Shown piece by piece: positions 33,501-48,500 of a stretch of 64,000 nt of DNA. The stretch is taken from positions 3,735,770 to 3,799,769 of the forward strand of contig CM057142.1 in assembly GCA_029964075.1 (NCBI GenBank), written 5' to 3'. Position 1 is the first letter of the stretch. Each line of letters opens with the position of its first letter. Source of the DNA: Patiria pectinifera. Lineage: Eukaryota > Echinodermata > Asteroidea > Valvatida > Asterinidae. Under the pieces are notes generated by a model. It was given only the letters and a program-made list of their open reading frames with translations. It did not search any database and was not told the DNA's origin. The translations under genes and the position numbers were made by a program.

Positions 33501-36500
33501 TTTTCGATGTTTGCAAATGTTGTATATTCCCTTTAAGTTGCTGATGTATTCATTTTTATGCTAGGAAATAGTTACTAAAACATTGATACATGGCGGTAAG
33601 GCACTTGGTAATTGGCGCCACGGATGCTATAAAACACAAAACAGTAAATAATTTATACAGTAAAAGTTAAGAAATTATTAACGGGTAAAAGAACTCGATA
33701 TGAAAACTGGCAAATATAAGTGCCTCATCTTTTTTTTACTACAGTGCTGATGAAGTACCTTTGACTTGCACCTTTATTTGCAAAATTCTCACAATATTCT
33801 TAAGAAACTTGATCACTGTTGCTCATCTTAGTTGTTTTTGCAAATGAAACCATTGAATGTAGCCATTGTGGGAAAATATCCTACGTTTTTCTAAAAAATA
33901 ATATATTTTTTGTGTGACTCAGTCTTTGCTATTATGTGCGTGTGGTTGCTGTCTGCCAAATTTGGGTATCTCTATGCACATAAGAGCCGCATGAGGGCGC
34001 TCTTCAGTTGCGACAGCCGTACAGTTCGAATTTTATGCAGTTGTCAATTTTAGGATTGTTTACGTCATTGTTGACAATCTGCAAACGAATAAACCTTCCG
34101 TAAACAGCTGCCGGGAGGGTTGCCATCCCACAACTCCTTGCGTTGCTTGGCCCGTCAAACTGTGAACAAAGATGTCAATAATAAATATTGTCGCTTACTA
34201 ATAAGTGCTGCTATGTGACTATAGCTTACAGGTATTAAACAGTGTTGTAGGTCTCAAGACCGGTCTTGGTCTCGGTCTCGGCAATATGTAGCATTTACAG
34301 CTTGATCGATTACTTTATGTTCTCTTCGTTCAGTACCGCTGATAGTTAAAACATTTGCTACCCGTAGATCATGTTGTCAATTTTGTTAGTGAATCTTTAT
34401 AATATCGTGGTTGGTTCGGATGACCTGTGTATGACTTCTTGCTCAAGCGAGGTTATTTATTGTCTGCGGTCTCGGTCTCAGTCTCGGTCTTGGACCATCT
34501 CGGTCTCGGTCCGCCGGGAGGGGCTTGTCTCGGTCTCGGTCTTGGTCTCGAAACTTCAGGTCTCCGTCTTGGTCTCGGTCTCGGACTATCCGGTCTCGAC
34601 TACAACACTGCTGTAGGCCCAGTAGAGAGAAAGTGACTAGCTGGGTTGAAAACAGTACGGTCAAAATGCTAATGAAGAGCCCAATAACAACGCATATGTT
34701 GAGTTATTGTTGCAAAAAATTGAGGGTTTTTTTTGGTTTTGTTTGGCCAAGCAGAGAAGTGGGATCCTCGTGACGAGGATGGGATCGACTATCGCTACCA
34801 CATCATATACAAGGGCGCCCTCAACCAAGACGATGGGTAAGGAATTCACGGACAGTGCACGACAAATTCAGAAGCTCACCAAATTTGGTCAGAAAAATGG
34901 AACTTCTTTATAGCTGGTATACCTGTGCAGAGCAGTTCAATTTAATGGGTTTCATCTTGTTATCAGACCCTTGAAGAAAAATCCATGTTTGCATTGAAAA
35001 AGCGCTTGATTCACTTTGCATTTGATTCTGTCTTCCAAAGACTGATAATATATTAGCACTTTTGGAATTAGCATCAGGAACTCACCAAATCCAAAATAAT
35101 TGAAATTTTAGAGGCCTTTTTCCTCTTTTAATAAAAGGTAATGCAAGCAAATATGTAATACAATTTGAATTTTTTGGGGGGAAGCACACCCAATTGTAAC
35201 TTGTGATCAGAGGGTCAGGGGTTCGAATCCAGTTGCTGGCCATATGTGTGTCCCTTGGGCAAGCCACTTGCCTCTTTTGCCTCTCTCCGCCCATGAGTAT
35301 AAATGGGTACCAGCATTAGCTGGGGAGTAAACTGTGATGGACTGGCATCCCATCCAGGGGGGATAGAAATATCCCGGGTCGTTTCATGCCTAGGAAACCG
35401 TAGATAAACGCTGGCCTGATGAGTGATATTGGCTCGTGACAGACTTTACTTTTACTTTTACAAGCGATGAGCATGGAAGGTGGGGGGAGGGGCTAATTGG
35501 GGAGAATCTTTATTTTCCTAATGAATATCCATGTTTTATATTGAGGGTTTTTAAATGTGCCGACTATTGCTCGACTGCTTCCTGCAGAGAGTGTGTTACC
35601 AGCGTTCTCTGCATCCCCTTGGCGTCTCAAAAGCGTAGTTCACAGGGGGCGCCAGACTGGACGTGCGTGGTGGTGGGCTTTACGACGGGCTACGTGCGTA
35701 TGTACACAGAGGTGAGTGCTTGCCAAGCGACTTCCTACAATTCAGGAAAAAGGGGCAAACTCATGGGCTGGTATTGCCTCGTACATCAAATGTTTGTGTT
35801 CAGGGTTTTAGTAAATTGCGCAGTGGTAATGTGTTGCTGTGATAGTAGACCATTTTATTTGAGTTCAGAAATTGCTTTCGTACGAGTTTTCATTGCATTT
35901 TATTGAGTTAGGGCCTGGCTACTGTTACTTAGTAAGGGCCTGACCGTGACGGTCCTTGAAACTTCCAAGCGCAAAAAACATTCCTTCACAGGACTGAAGG
36001 ATTGATGAAGGTTTTTATGAATTTCCCTTAAAGGTACAGTCCATCATTTGCAGCTATCCAAAAGGTAACTGACGTAATTATTTTTGAAAAGCATACTTGG
36101 TTTAAAGATAGTAATGGGACTAAACTCCCTGTGAAATTATTCTTTCTTGCAAGCTGTCATTTTGAAGAAATCAAAGATAGAAGGCCATTACCAACGATGC
36201 ATCTAAAGACGCATCGTTGGAAATTTCCGTTAGTAGTTCCTTTTTTTTTTGGCGAAGTGCGCACAAGCATTGACATGACGCACACGCACGTACAGTTACT
36301 ATAATTCGTCAGTTCAGTGTGCGACATCGCGTAGCTGCAATCGGCTCAGTGAGAACGTGTCTCGGACGCTGAATTCAGGTCAATTCAATACAGGACTCAG
36401 CAACTTTTGATTTGAAATTGAGATCCTAGAATACTCAAAATATACAGCAGTCATAGAGCTAATTCATCAGATAATTGTTCAGCACCCTTTAGATTTTAAG

Positions 36501-39500
36501 CACTTTTATTGCTTCAAACGAACATAATGCACAAATTACGAATGATGGACGCTACCTTTAACAGTTAGGCTTAGCCATTCAATTCAAACCTCACATCTTC
36601 CCAAATATCCAGTGTTCTTGTACTTTTTGTTATCCAGTACACAAAATCGCTGAGAAATCTTCAAATGTGTCCTAAGAAAGAGAGAATCATCTCTAAGTCC
36701 TCCAGTGGTGTGTGAAGTAACTAGGCTGGCGTTTACCTTCCTCAATCCTACATAATCCTTTAAAGGCATATAGGATCATTTGCTTTTCATGCATTTTGTT
36801 CGTTTCCTATAGTAACACCACTCAAAATACACAGAAAAAGGTTCAAACCGAATCTGTTGAATTTTCAGCTAAGTGGATAGTACATTTCACAACTTTTTGA
36901 TCACGAAATACAATTTTGTCAATAGCACTCTTTATTCCAAAAATCAGGCAATTGCCCAACTGTTATATATCACGTACATTTCTTGATTTCTTGTAAATGA
37001 CAGCAAACCAGACGGAGTAATTTTCGTGGGGTATTTAGTACAATATGATCTGTAATCCAAGTAAGCTTTTTGATAATAATTCAGTAGTTTCTTTTTGGGA
37101 TAAATTGCATATGATCCGATACGCCTTTAAAACCTTCCAGCAAATTTTGGAGGATCTTGAAAGGTTGAGCTTAAGACTTGAATTTTGTATTGAATTTGTG
37201 TTTGTTTCTAGACTGGTGCCCTGCTCCTGTCGCAGCTTCTCCATGAAGATCCCATACTGAAACTGAAGTGTCGCACGTACGAGATTCCCCGGTACCCCGG
37301 CATAGCCGAGCAGCAGGAAGAGCTAACAATCCTATATCCCAATTCTTTGGTTACCATTGATGGGTTCAGCTTGTTTCAGTCGCTCAGGGCGTGCCGAAAT
37401 CAACTAGCGAGAGGTAAATCGGGGCTGGCTTTGTTTTATTTGATCATGGTTGCATTGGTCAGGCTTGCTCAGTGGTGCTTTGTCTTAGGGTCTCTGTGCG
37501 CAAGTATTCCCTCAACCACTGATCTCTGTATAAAGACTGGACCCATACATGAGTCACAGGGTTGAATTTACGTTTTGACCAATTCGCCCCCAGTCTTTCA
37601 AAAATGGCCGCGTATATATACAAACGTTCTGCGCATGCATACAGCGCGCGCTGTATCCTGAGTTGACGCACATTTTGATCACTTACACGTATTGTGATGA
37701 TCTAAAAGGGACAAATTTCTGTCGTGATTATATTTACAAACGTTGTAAAAATTGAACTGCGGCATTCAAAATTAAACCACGACGTTTAACAAATTGTGAA
37801 ACGTGGTCAGTCATGTGTCAGTGGGGGTGGGCAAAACGTAAACCAGGCGAACCATGATGTTACAAAGACGGCAACTGGTCTCACCAGCCGGTCTCACCAA
37901 TATGGCGTCAAATGAATTCACTGGGCGGCTCTTTATCCACTATCCAGTCTTTATATAGATATCAGTTCCCTCAAGGTTACAAAACGAGAGTTTGGGGAGA
38001 CCACTGGGAGGGACATTCGAGCGCATTATCCATTGCGCCTGATGCTGATGCCAAGACTTACAGGTTTGTTTCAGAACAAAATGTTTGTGTGTTCTTCATG
38101 CCATATGCGCCTGAACCAATAGGCGCACGCAGCATGTCCCTCCCACTGGGGTTATCGTAAGTGACCACAAAGCGCCATCTAATGTTCGTGAACGGAGTCC
38201 ATAGCATCAAGGGTGTCAGTCACTTCTAAAAAGTGGGAGGGACATACCTTGATGAGTACTAATGCGAGCGCGAAGCCCTAACGGCATGGGGTTCGAGGCC
38301 CGCTTAAGGCCCCGAAATATTTTGGATTCTAGACGCTCTGTGGTGCAATCGGAGGCAATTTCTGATTACTAGGATGATCTTTTAAACTAAAAGATATCTT
38401 TTAAACATCATTTTCGAGTTTGGAGTCATTGATTTAGCTATTCTGAGCTATAGAATCATTATAATAGGCTACATTTTTTATTTGGGGACGAAAAAGTGGG
38501 GGGACAAACAATATGATATCCCCACTTTAAAAAGTAATTGACGCCCATGCATATCGTAGGTGGCCCAGATTTAGATCCCAGCAAGGCCACTCATCGGACA
38601 TTCAGTCGTGAATACATCACGCCATTCGTAAGCGCAGTAACCACTCGCGCAGTGTGTTCCTCCCACTGTGGCTTTTGGATGTGGTCGCAAAGTACCATCT
38701 ACTGTTTGTGCACAGAGTCCTTATGCTGGCCCCTCTGGGAAAGCGAAAACAAAGTTCATTGGTATCATTACCACTCAGTTACTTGACTGTTACACAAGAA
38801 CCCATTCAGCCTTTCTTTTTGCGTCTGTTGAACACTGTTTATAACTTCTGACTAGGATATCCCATACACAGCACAAGCAAACCACACAGATGGCCCATAT
38901 TGGTTGTATTGGTTTTTGCTCTTCTGGGGTGAGGGAGGGGGAGAGGGGTGGAGGGGGCAGCCTAGTACCCTCCTTGGACCTGACTGACTGACTGATACTC
39001 ACCCCTTCACTGTCACCTGTGATTTTGAGCAGTTACCTTACAGACTGGTTGCTTTTCTCATTTGCTGTCTTATGAGGCATGGATATTTGTGTTTGTGACG
39101 GAGTTTGTTTCTGTGTTTCTTTTGCAGCTGCAGCCAGTGGGACTGACCAGATCCAACCGCCTCCTCTAGCTTACAAGAAGTGGGGACTCGTCCGGCAAGA
39201 TGCTACCACTGATCACGTCAGCTGCGGTACGACCTACAAATCTCAAAATCACAAATTTCTGTTTGAGTGACGTTTTTTACCATGTCCTGTTGTCACATTT
39301 CCTCCAATTTTCTCAGAACAAAGATGTCATAAATTTCTTGCTACCACCAAGTATTGGCAAATTAATTGTTTATTGGATTTTGCCCCACATTTTTTTTTAT
39401 AAACACTGTATACTCAGAATTGTCCAAGGGCTTGCTAGAAAAAGTCACAAGCTTACTTGGGTGGGACTCGAACCCATGAACTCCTGCTTACTAGTGCAGA

Positions 39501-42500
39501 TGTCTCACCACTCAACCATCGACCTTGCCGGGTTCTGGCTGGTTCGAGTCTGATGTTGCAGCGGGCAGTGCAACCCAACGTTTTATAAGATAGAATTGTG
39601 TGAACTTTTTTCTCGCAATCCCTTGGAAAACACAGAATGTAGAGTCATTTTGAGTTATAAACCCAACATTTAATTTTTATCTTCCCCAACACAAAATCCA
39701 TGGTATAAAAAGGCAAATTGATTATTTATAAGAGCAATTATTTCTCATTCATAAATACCTAAGACAGTTTACCCATTCCTATTGGTCGAGAGCCTGTCAC
39801 ATGGCCGATATTAAACGGTTGATAAAGACCGGCTGGCTGGTCTTAAACACTTTTCCAGTGTCATACGTACAACACGCATGCCAATCTCCATATAAGGAGT
39901 TGTTTACGACTACTCGTGAGAGGGCCATACCATAACATAGCTAGAGGGGTGTTTCTCAAAACGTGTAATTCAATTGTTAAACAAAAATCGTTAGAAATTT
40001 GTAATTTTGACTTGTTTCGACTTTTGGACCCAAAAGTTTTGATTTTTTTTTACCAAAAAGGTATTTATGAATGGGAATAAATGTGTGCTTGGCCGGTATA
40101 AAACACTATGTTTAAGACCGGTTTGGAGTCTGGATGCTGAAAATGACCCGAGCCGATTACATTTAGTATCTCTAAAAAAACAATAATTTCGTGTGAAACT
40201 TTCAGACTAGCATAGCACCTTGAACAATAGACATTTGTTGTTTATAAATACAATAATTTTTGTTTTTAGGAATGGTGACACCTTGTGCCTTTGACCAACT
40301 GAACGCAGAATCAATCGTCAATGGTTACACAGCCAGCGTCAAGGCAACGCCCCCTGCTGCCTCGCGCTACGTAACCACAGGAGTTGGCCCATATGTGGGT
40401 TTCTTCTATGCACTAGAGGTGAGAGGAGACTGTGCTCATTTGGAATTATTCTACATTTGGATTTAGATTTTGTACATAGAATTTAATTGACTCCTATTGT
40501 TTGATAAGTCACAGACCGTCAAAAGTTCTTCCACTTCCTCTGCCATGCATTTGTACACAGACTAGTAATAAGCAGTCAGATAACATTCGTGTAAACACTG
40601 TGACTAGTCAAATGCCATCAACATACAAAAGAGGTAACTGGTAGGTACAGCTGGCATATCAATCACCTCCAGTCAAAGCATGGCTGCATCAAATCAACAA
40701 GGGAATTCTTAACTGTTAAAAACATTGACTTGATTGATTTTGACTGCTGTGTTGGCATAGCTGAATTTGCCAGCCAGAGAGGGGGGGGGGGGGTAATTAA
40801 TCAAAGTGAAGAATTTTACAAATACATGTATTACAACCCAAACTTCACGAAAAAAGGCAAAAGGTCGTAAATTTTGCTCAGTTTTGATAAATTTGATTTG
40901 AAAGAGGATAAGTGTAATTGAGTAGTTGAGTTAGAAAATAAGCACGCGCTATTTGTGCCAAAGCATACTAGATGTTTACCTTAAAATTGCTTTCTCTCTC
41001 TGCTATTTCCAAGTTTCACCCTGAAAAATAGATTATTTTTTTTAAAAATTGCTACATGTACATTTCCAGCAATACAAAAGTTATTCACTTTTTAATGAGA
41101 CATCAAACAAAAAAGTGTGCTCACGTTAAGTTATTGAATAATTACTTTACAAATTTGATTTTTTTTTTGCAGCCTAACGATAATTCAGGCGTATCCATTT
41201 GTGCGTTATGGGCACACAAGAAACCCAAAATAATAGCATATTTTTGTTCAAATCACAGGGAAGCAGTCAGCCATTGCTGTCAGATGTTGCCATGGCAATG
41301 GCTAGTAAGCTGAAGTCGGCATTTTTGTCAGCAGCAAGGTACTTTTTTTATAGTTCTCTTTCTTAACGGCAGATTTTTCAAAAATTTATTTTTTAATTTT
41401 GCCCGTAAAGTAAAACTAGAAGTTCCTTCCTCTTTCTCATTGGTATGTTCCTCATGGAAAATGACATAAATGGCACCCAGTGTATGTGAAGCCGCATCCG
41501 AATTACTTGACTATGGCTGGAAATAACACACGACTCTATGAGAAGTGGCTGCAGCTGCTATTGCAGCTGCAGCGAAGTACTTCAAAAAATTTTCACATGC
41601 AAAAACAGTGATGTAAAAAGTTTGATCTTTTGCTTTTTGGCGAGCTGCGAAGCAGATGCGAGCCTATGTAAGACCGATTTCCGTCTGTTCGTCTGTCCCG
41701 CCCTTTGGGGGTAAGGATTGGGGTGGGGGAAAGTGTGGTGATGATGGTGATGTGGTACAACAACTTGTAAGGACATTTGTTGACTTTTTATGTTGGCATT
41801 TTATAATACTGACCCCTACACCTTGGCACATCATCCTGAATCTTGATCCCCTTCCATCATGCCCATCCCCAACCTTTCAGCCTCCCGTCCCGCCTTCGAC
41901 AGCGAGCCATGGCGGCTTCGCCGTTCTAGTTTGGTTGATAGTGTTATCAAGTACAAATCACCTTAATGGCAGCCTACTTGTAAATTTTGCGAAGAAAAGT
42001 TCCATGGTGTCCAGTGCCAAGTAGCATAGTACATTGTGTGAAAGTACCAGTTACTATTGTCGGCCTTGACTCCAACTCATTTTTTTTGACTTGTGACTTT
42101 AACTCAAACTACAAAAAAAAAAAATACATATGATTAAAGGACATGACAGGAATGCAGCCAGGGCCGTGTCTGAATCTGGTATTTTATGGCTGTGGCTTTC
42201 ATTTTTTCCCATTGACGCCCTAGGGTGAATAGCCACAGCCAAGTCAACAATCTCTGTTTCGGCCACAGCCAAAGTCTTAATCTCCTCTCTGTGAATCACT
42301 AGTCTTTTTCATATTGACTGTTACAGCGGTTGGTTTGGCATTGGCAGTGTTAGGCAGAATACCGATGAACAAGCGGGTGTAAGCAGACACAGGCCCAAAG
42401 TGGAACCGGCTACATCTCTACCAATCAGGTAAGTGAAGTGATTGCAAGACAACGTAGGATTCTTGGCAGCGCAATTTGTTGAAAGTTTAGGTTTTTTTGT

Positions 42501-45500
42501 GGAATGCATCTCTGTTTTAGTTTTTGGATTGGACTTAATGCTGACTAGTCTGAGTGTCATCCACTGTTCTACGGAGTCCGCAAGCTTTGCAACAATGTCT
42601 GATATATATATGTGTGCATTGTAGATTTTATGCGACCCCGTGCGCTAGCAGGTCAGAGAAATTGTGACGTATTTCAAGCAGAAATTTGGCGTATGCTGTT
42701 GATTGGTCAATTGGCTGCCATGTTTGTTTTATACAACAACGGGAATACCAAAGATTTGATATAGAAGGCGCCCGCCGAATGGTCAGAATCTGGAGGTCAA
42801 GACGCAGTCTTGTTTTGCATAATTCATCTCCAAATGTGCACGCATATCATAGATGCTTACTGTGCTATCGACTATTCAATTCGCTCTTTTCACACTCCGC
42901 CATTGGGCATGCAGAGCCTCGATCTGGCAACTTTACACAATAAAAATAGCCGGTTCAGTGATCTGAAACCCAACGTGGGAATCACTGAACCGGCTGTATT
43001 TATTGTGTAAAGTTGCCAGATCTTAGTGTTTTTTCCCACAAAGTTTAAAAAATTGTTGTTGCATATCCAATGTGCCCTTTTCAGTGGTCGTACTTTTCTG
43101 TCGCTTCCTGAAAAAATGTCATGGTGTTCACTGAGAAAGAAGTTTGCCAAAAACGTACAGTAAAACTTGCAAAAGAAAATGCTACAATAAAAATAATGTC
43201 AGAAGTATCGGGATAGTATTGTGATGATAAACAACAGGGTGATCTGTGTGTCTAGCTGAAATGTCAAAATAGTGAGCCAAATGTAGATTCTGGTGCTCTT
43301 TGTGTATGGACTCCGTGCACGAGTACCCCCTCAACGGTTACAAAGAGAGAGTTGGGAGGGACCATAGACACCACAGTGGGAAAAACACGTGTACGCATTG
43401 GCGTTGTATGCCTAGCTCTCACGCAAAGACACTGCACTTTCAGTTAAGAAATTATTCGTGTGCACTTCACTTCTTCGCGCACGAACCAGTGGTCTTGGGT
43501 ACACACACACAAACGTGTGTTCACCGTCGATCGTGGACGTCCTATTGTCCCTCTTTTGTTTGAACTTTAACTTTTTAGGATGACTCCCATAGGTTTTGTA
43601 CACGACCCCAATCGTGGACGTATGCTGGGAATCGTGGACGATATTGTTCTCTTTTGTTCTCTGGTATTTTTCGTCCACGGTTTGAAAAGATGAACACCTG
43701 GTCTGTTCCCACCACTGGGGCTCTCAAAAGTGGTCAAAAAATTCCCATCAACTTTTTGTGCACAAAGTCAATAAGAAGTGATGTGAAGTTTTGGTTTGTT
43801 GCGAAAGACCAACTGAAAATATGACCCATTTACCACAAAGCTTGAGAGTCACAATTGTTTGTAATTTTTGGGTGGTATGGGTGGCTAGTGCATAAGGTGC
43901 TCGCCTCTCACCACTGTGTCCCAGGTTCGATTCCCGGTTTGGGTCATATGTGAGTAGAGTTGCGCATTGGTTCTCTCCTGTGCCAAGAGGGTTTTTCTCC
44001 AGGCACTCAAGTTTTCCTCCCTCCGCAAAAATCAACACTTTCGATCTCTGGCTGTGCTCCGTGGTCAGACATGAGTCGTATGGCGGCTGCCTAAGGCGCC
44101 TTTCCCTGCTTTCGACTCAACCACGTTGTAGCCGCGTCCTTCGCAATGCAGCTTCTCAGCTGTGAGTAAGGATGATTAGCATCCCAAATTATTATTTCAA
44201 AGGCACCTGTATCATTAAGTAAATCTAGAGATCCCAAAAATGTTAGCTGTAAGATATTCACATTTATTCTGAATTCTATTCAAGACTTACAAGCTCATTA
44301 CAATCCATAAACAATTATGAAAGTATCAGAAACTGACATCTTGAATATTTTTATTTTTGCTTTTGCAAGCAAATATTTTGTGACCATCGCAGCGTATCTC
44401 CCTTTGGTGTTTTTCAATACCCACTGATAATCATGTGGTGTGTTGACTGTTATTGTGTCCATGCTATTATCTGACTCATTTCAGTTGATACACTACATCT
44501 AATCTATTATCTAATCTATCATTAAAGATTTCCAATCTATTATTAAAGATTTACTACAATGATACACATAATTTGATACATTGGGTTTCTAATACTCAAC
44601 TAAATATCTACAGAAAATTGGATGAATAAACAACAACAACAACAACAACAGGAAATTAGAATAATATTAAATTTGTCACTGCATGTATGTTTTTTTCCGT
44701 ACAATTTTTGAATTCTTCTTTGCCCCTTTCCTTAAAAATTCTATTTCTGATTTTGATGTTTCCCTCATATCATTACATACTTCCCAAAGCACTGTGTCAT
44801 ATGAGTAGTGACATTAAATATGGACCAGACCCATAAACATGGTGGTATACCGGCATGTTTACAGGCCCACATATGGACACAGTATACTGAGAGTTAAATA
44901 AAAAACTTCTCACAGTTACGATACACAGCATCCAAACTAGAGAAATTACAACAGATTTTTAGAAGCCGTCACAAAAGTGCATAAGTTATACAGTATAATT
45001 CAAGGCGATTGATTTGACAAATATTAAATCCGATTTTCTTTTCATGGTACTTCCGTGGACTTTGTCATCCTTAAAGCAGTAACTGTAATATACACGTAAT
45101 GAATTTTTTTATTAGCCACGGTTAAACAAATATACTTGATTTCAGCAGACATGCAAATACTTGGCGGTTACTCATGGTTATTCGTTACTCAACATTACTC
45201 TGTACAACTTTTTGTTATTATGCATACATGTGTAACTTGTTCGTTGATTCTTTTAAAGGTTCCACAAATGAATAGCAACTTCATACACCTCTTTTCTGTA
45301 GTTAGAACTTCTCATATTCACATCAGTTTGGTCTTATGTATCAGAATATTTATAAAATATTTTTTATTGATGAATATGATTATATAGAAACTATCACTTA
45401 TCAGGCATGTGCACTTTAAAACGTTTACGTTTAAAACCAGCTAGGGGCCTGGTTGCGGATGATGGCCCGAGCCGAATCCCATTCATAAATACCTTTTCGG

Positions 45501-48500
45501 TCAAAAAGTCACAATAAGTCCAAAATTGAAAAAATTCCAACAATTTTGTTCAACGATTTTACTTCATGTTTTGTGTAACACCCCTCTGGCTATGTCTATG
45601 GTATGTGCTTTGTGCATGTAGTGCTAAAAATCTCATATATGGAGATTGCGTGCTCGTGGCGCGTACTGCTCGAAGTGACGCAGAATGCAGCGGTGTTTTA
45701 CCCACGTTTTAAAATTAAATACGAGACAGGCTCTCGTCCAATAGGAATGGGTAAACTGTCTAAGGTATTTATGAATGCTGATTCAATATGTAAGCTTTAA
45801 TGTTAAAGGGAATGTACAACATTTGCTTTTGCTACAATTTTCAGAAAACAATGGATTTGGAGGATTAGCTTGACATAGCAAATATTGTTAAACTGACTTG
45901 TTTCATGTTTTGGGCTTGTAGATGCTGGAAAAACCAAGAAAACCAATCATGTTCTTGTAGTCTGGTTCCCTGACCCCACTTAAGATGAAACAGATCAATT
46001 TATAGACTTTGGGGAATTGTTAGGTCAAAGAATCAGTCTAGCAGGCTTGTACCCATTCACAGGTGTGTAATCAATTGCAAAGAAAATGTGATATGAAAAA
46101 TTAGGTACAGTTTTTGAAAAAAGTCAGTTTTTTTTCAACGCTGGTCGGCCGACCAGCGTTGCAAAAATACACTTTTTCTTGAAAATGTTAGCACACCAAG
46201 AGCCATGATCTTACAGGACTGTTTAGACAGTCATTTCCTAACAATTCAGTAAGGTATTCCGTGATAATTTGATCATTTCGTGTTTTTATGTTTGCAAATG
46301 TTGTACCTTCCTTTTAAAAACAAAGAGTCATCTATTATAGTGTGAGTCAAATAGAAAGTAAGCGAGTGATAAACAAAAATATTAAATAGATATTTGGCCT
46401 GCTCCATTTTATAAGAATAACAAATGGGAATAAAGTACATGTATATGGGTCAGTCCATTAATTGGGGTCCAATATTTTTCCCGTCCCACATATGATTTTG
46501 TAAATTCAGGGCACATATTTTAATGCCTTCTATCTCCAAGAGTGATTATGTAAAGCAAAGTACCTGCCAAACAAATACAAATAGTTTTGAAGTCAATATT
46601 TATGGTATATTTGCATGGCGAATTACACAGGTCAGGATGTAACAAGGACCCAAAAGTACGACACCTTTGGACCCCTTATTTATGGACTGACCCACGTGCT
46701 ATTGACTGCCCACCACTGATCATTTACTGATAGGCTACATTTTGACGAATGCTGAATACCCTTTAAATACAATGAATGAAAACTTGCAAAGGAAAACAGA
46801 CAAAAGTTACCAATCTCATTTCAGACACAGACTTGTTTTGTTCCTATATACCGGTACATGTACAAACCACAAAATCTGACGGTAAAATTATGTTTCAGTC
46901 TTGACTGAAATGAAATGTCATTTGAATTTGAATGCCTGTTTTTAATCTCTGGTTCTTACTCAGCTGAATAACTTCAAAGCATGTAGCGTTCCACAGACAG
47001 CTGTAAAATTCGGTAGTAAAACATGCAGAATTTCTGATAGCAATATTCAGATTCAGTAATTCCTTTTTTTTTCAGACGAGTGGTAGAACATGCTCATTTA
47101 ATACATGCTTCAATGGTGTATCAAAGTTAAACTTTTTAAGAGGATAAAAATCATTAATTGCTGGTCACTTTCTTTTGGACTCGCACCACTGTATTGCCTA
47201 TGTCTCTGCAAGTATGCAATGTATTTATATGAAAACCTTTTAAAATCTTTTAAAATTTTAGTTTTTTAAGGGGAAATATCATTAATCCCGGGCACTTTCT
47301 TTTTGACTCACACTGTATTGTCTATATGTCTCAGCAAGTATATCTACCGGTATATGCAAACCTACATGTATCTTTTAAAATCAGTGTTTATACTAAGATG
47401 TAAACGCATTCATTTACATTTATGTATTATGAGAAATTTAACATGACTAACACAACTTGTCCTGTACACTTACATTAACATGTGCTGTACTTGATGCAGC
47501 AATGCATTTTACACACGCTGGTAAATCTTGACATTGTGTACGTCAGCCACAGCCAGGTCTCCTTCAGGAGTGAACGTGATGCCATAAGGGGAGTTCAAGC
47601 CTCTTGCTACACAAGCAATGTGCTCCCCCTTGGGACTAAAGTGGTGAATCTCACCCTTCTGACCCTTGACGGTGGCCTGGATGGCCACGTAGATATCCCC
47701 CGAATTGTCGCAGCAGACCCCCGTTGGTTCATAGGCCGGGTTCTCCGGGGTCAGAGTATGGAAGGAAAAGATTTCCTGGCCCTTGAAGTCGGATGCCATG
47801 AGCAGACGTGCCTGTAGGTTGGTGTAGATGATCCTCTCCATGCTTCCGATGGCCAGGTGTTTGCCAATCAGCTCTGCTGGGATGGTCTTGATCAGAGAGC
47901 CATCCGCCTGATGAAGAGAGACAATCTTCTTCCCCTTGTCTCCGATGGCTATCTGGTTCTTGTAGTCCACGGCAATGCATCTGAGGTCGCTCTCTGGTTC
48001 CTCCTCTGTGTTGTCCTTGATGGGTGAGGTCGTGACCTTCCCGGGGACGAACTGGAGCGTTAACTTCCTTTGCTTGTTGAAGACCTTCACATCGGGTGTG
48101 TCTATCACCATCAGTTGGTTGTCTGTGCTGATGGCGACGTCAGAGGGTTTCTGGAGCTGTCCATCGGGGTTGTTCTCAGTGGGGCCACTGATGCTGCTCT
48201 TGTATGTTCCATCGGAGCTGAAGATGGTGACCCTTCCGTTTGCCGGATCTGCTACAGCAAGGTCATTGTTGGAGAAGGCTGCGATGCCTCTTGCTTCCAT
48301 GAACTGTCCATCTCCTATACCTCGCTTGCCAAACTCGTCCTTCATCTCCCATTTTTCTTCCAGCAGGAGTTTTCCAAAGGTGCCATCTTGGGCAACAACA
48401 CTGTCTTTGAAGTCAACAAAGGACAGGCCATGTTGGAGGAGAGGAACTTGCTTCTTTTTGACATCCTTCACAATGAACAAGATCTTCTGCTTCAGCTCCA

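Noticed and set aside
35436-35906. 156-aa plus-strand frame read through as one gene
   Set aside because: Only its central part (35588-35711) is a RAB3GAP2 exon; the rest is SINE tail and intron.
41656-42024. 122-aa plus-strand frame in RAB3GAP2 intron 9
   Set aside because: Low-complexity composition, no homologous motif, and it overlaps neither splice-consistent exon; the real exon 10 follows at 42327.
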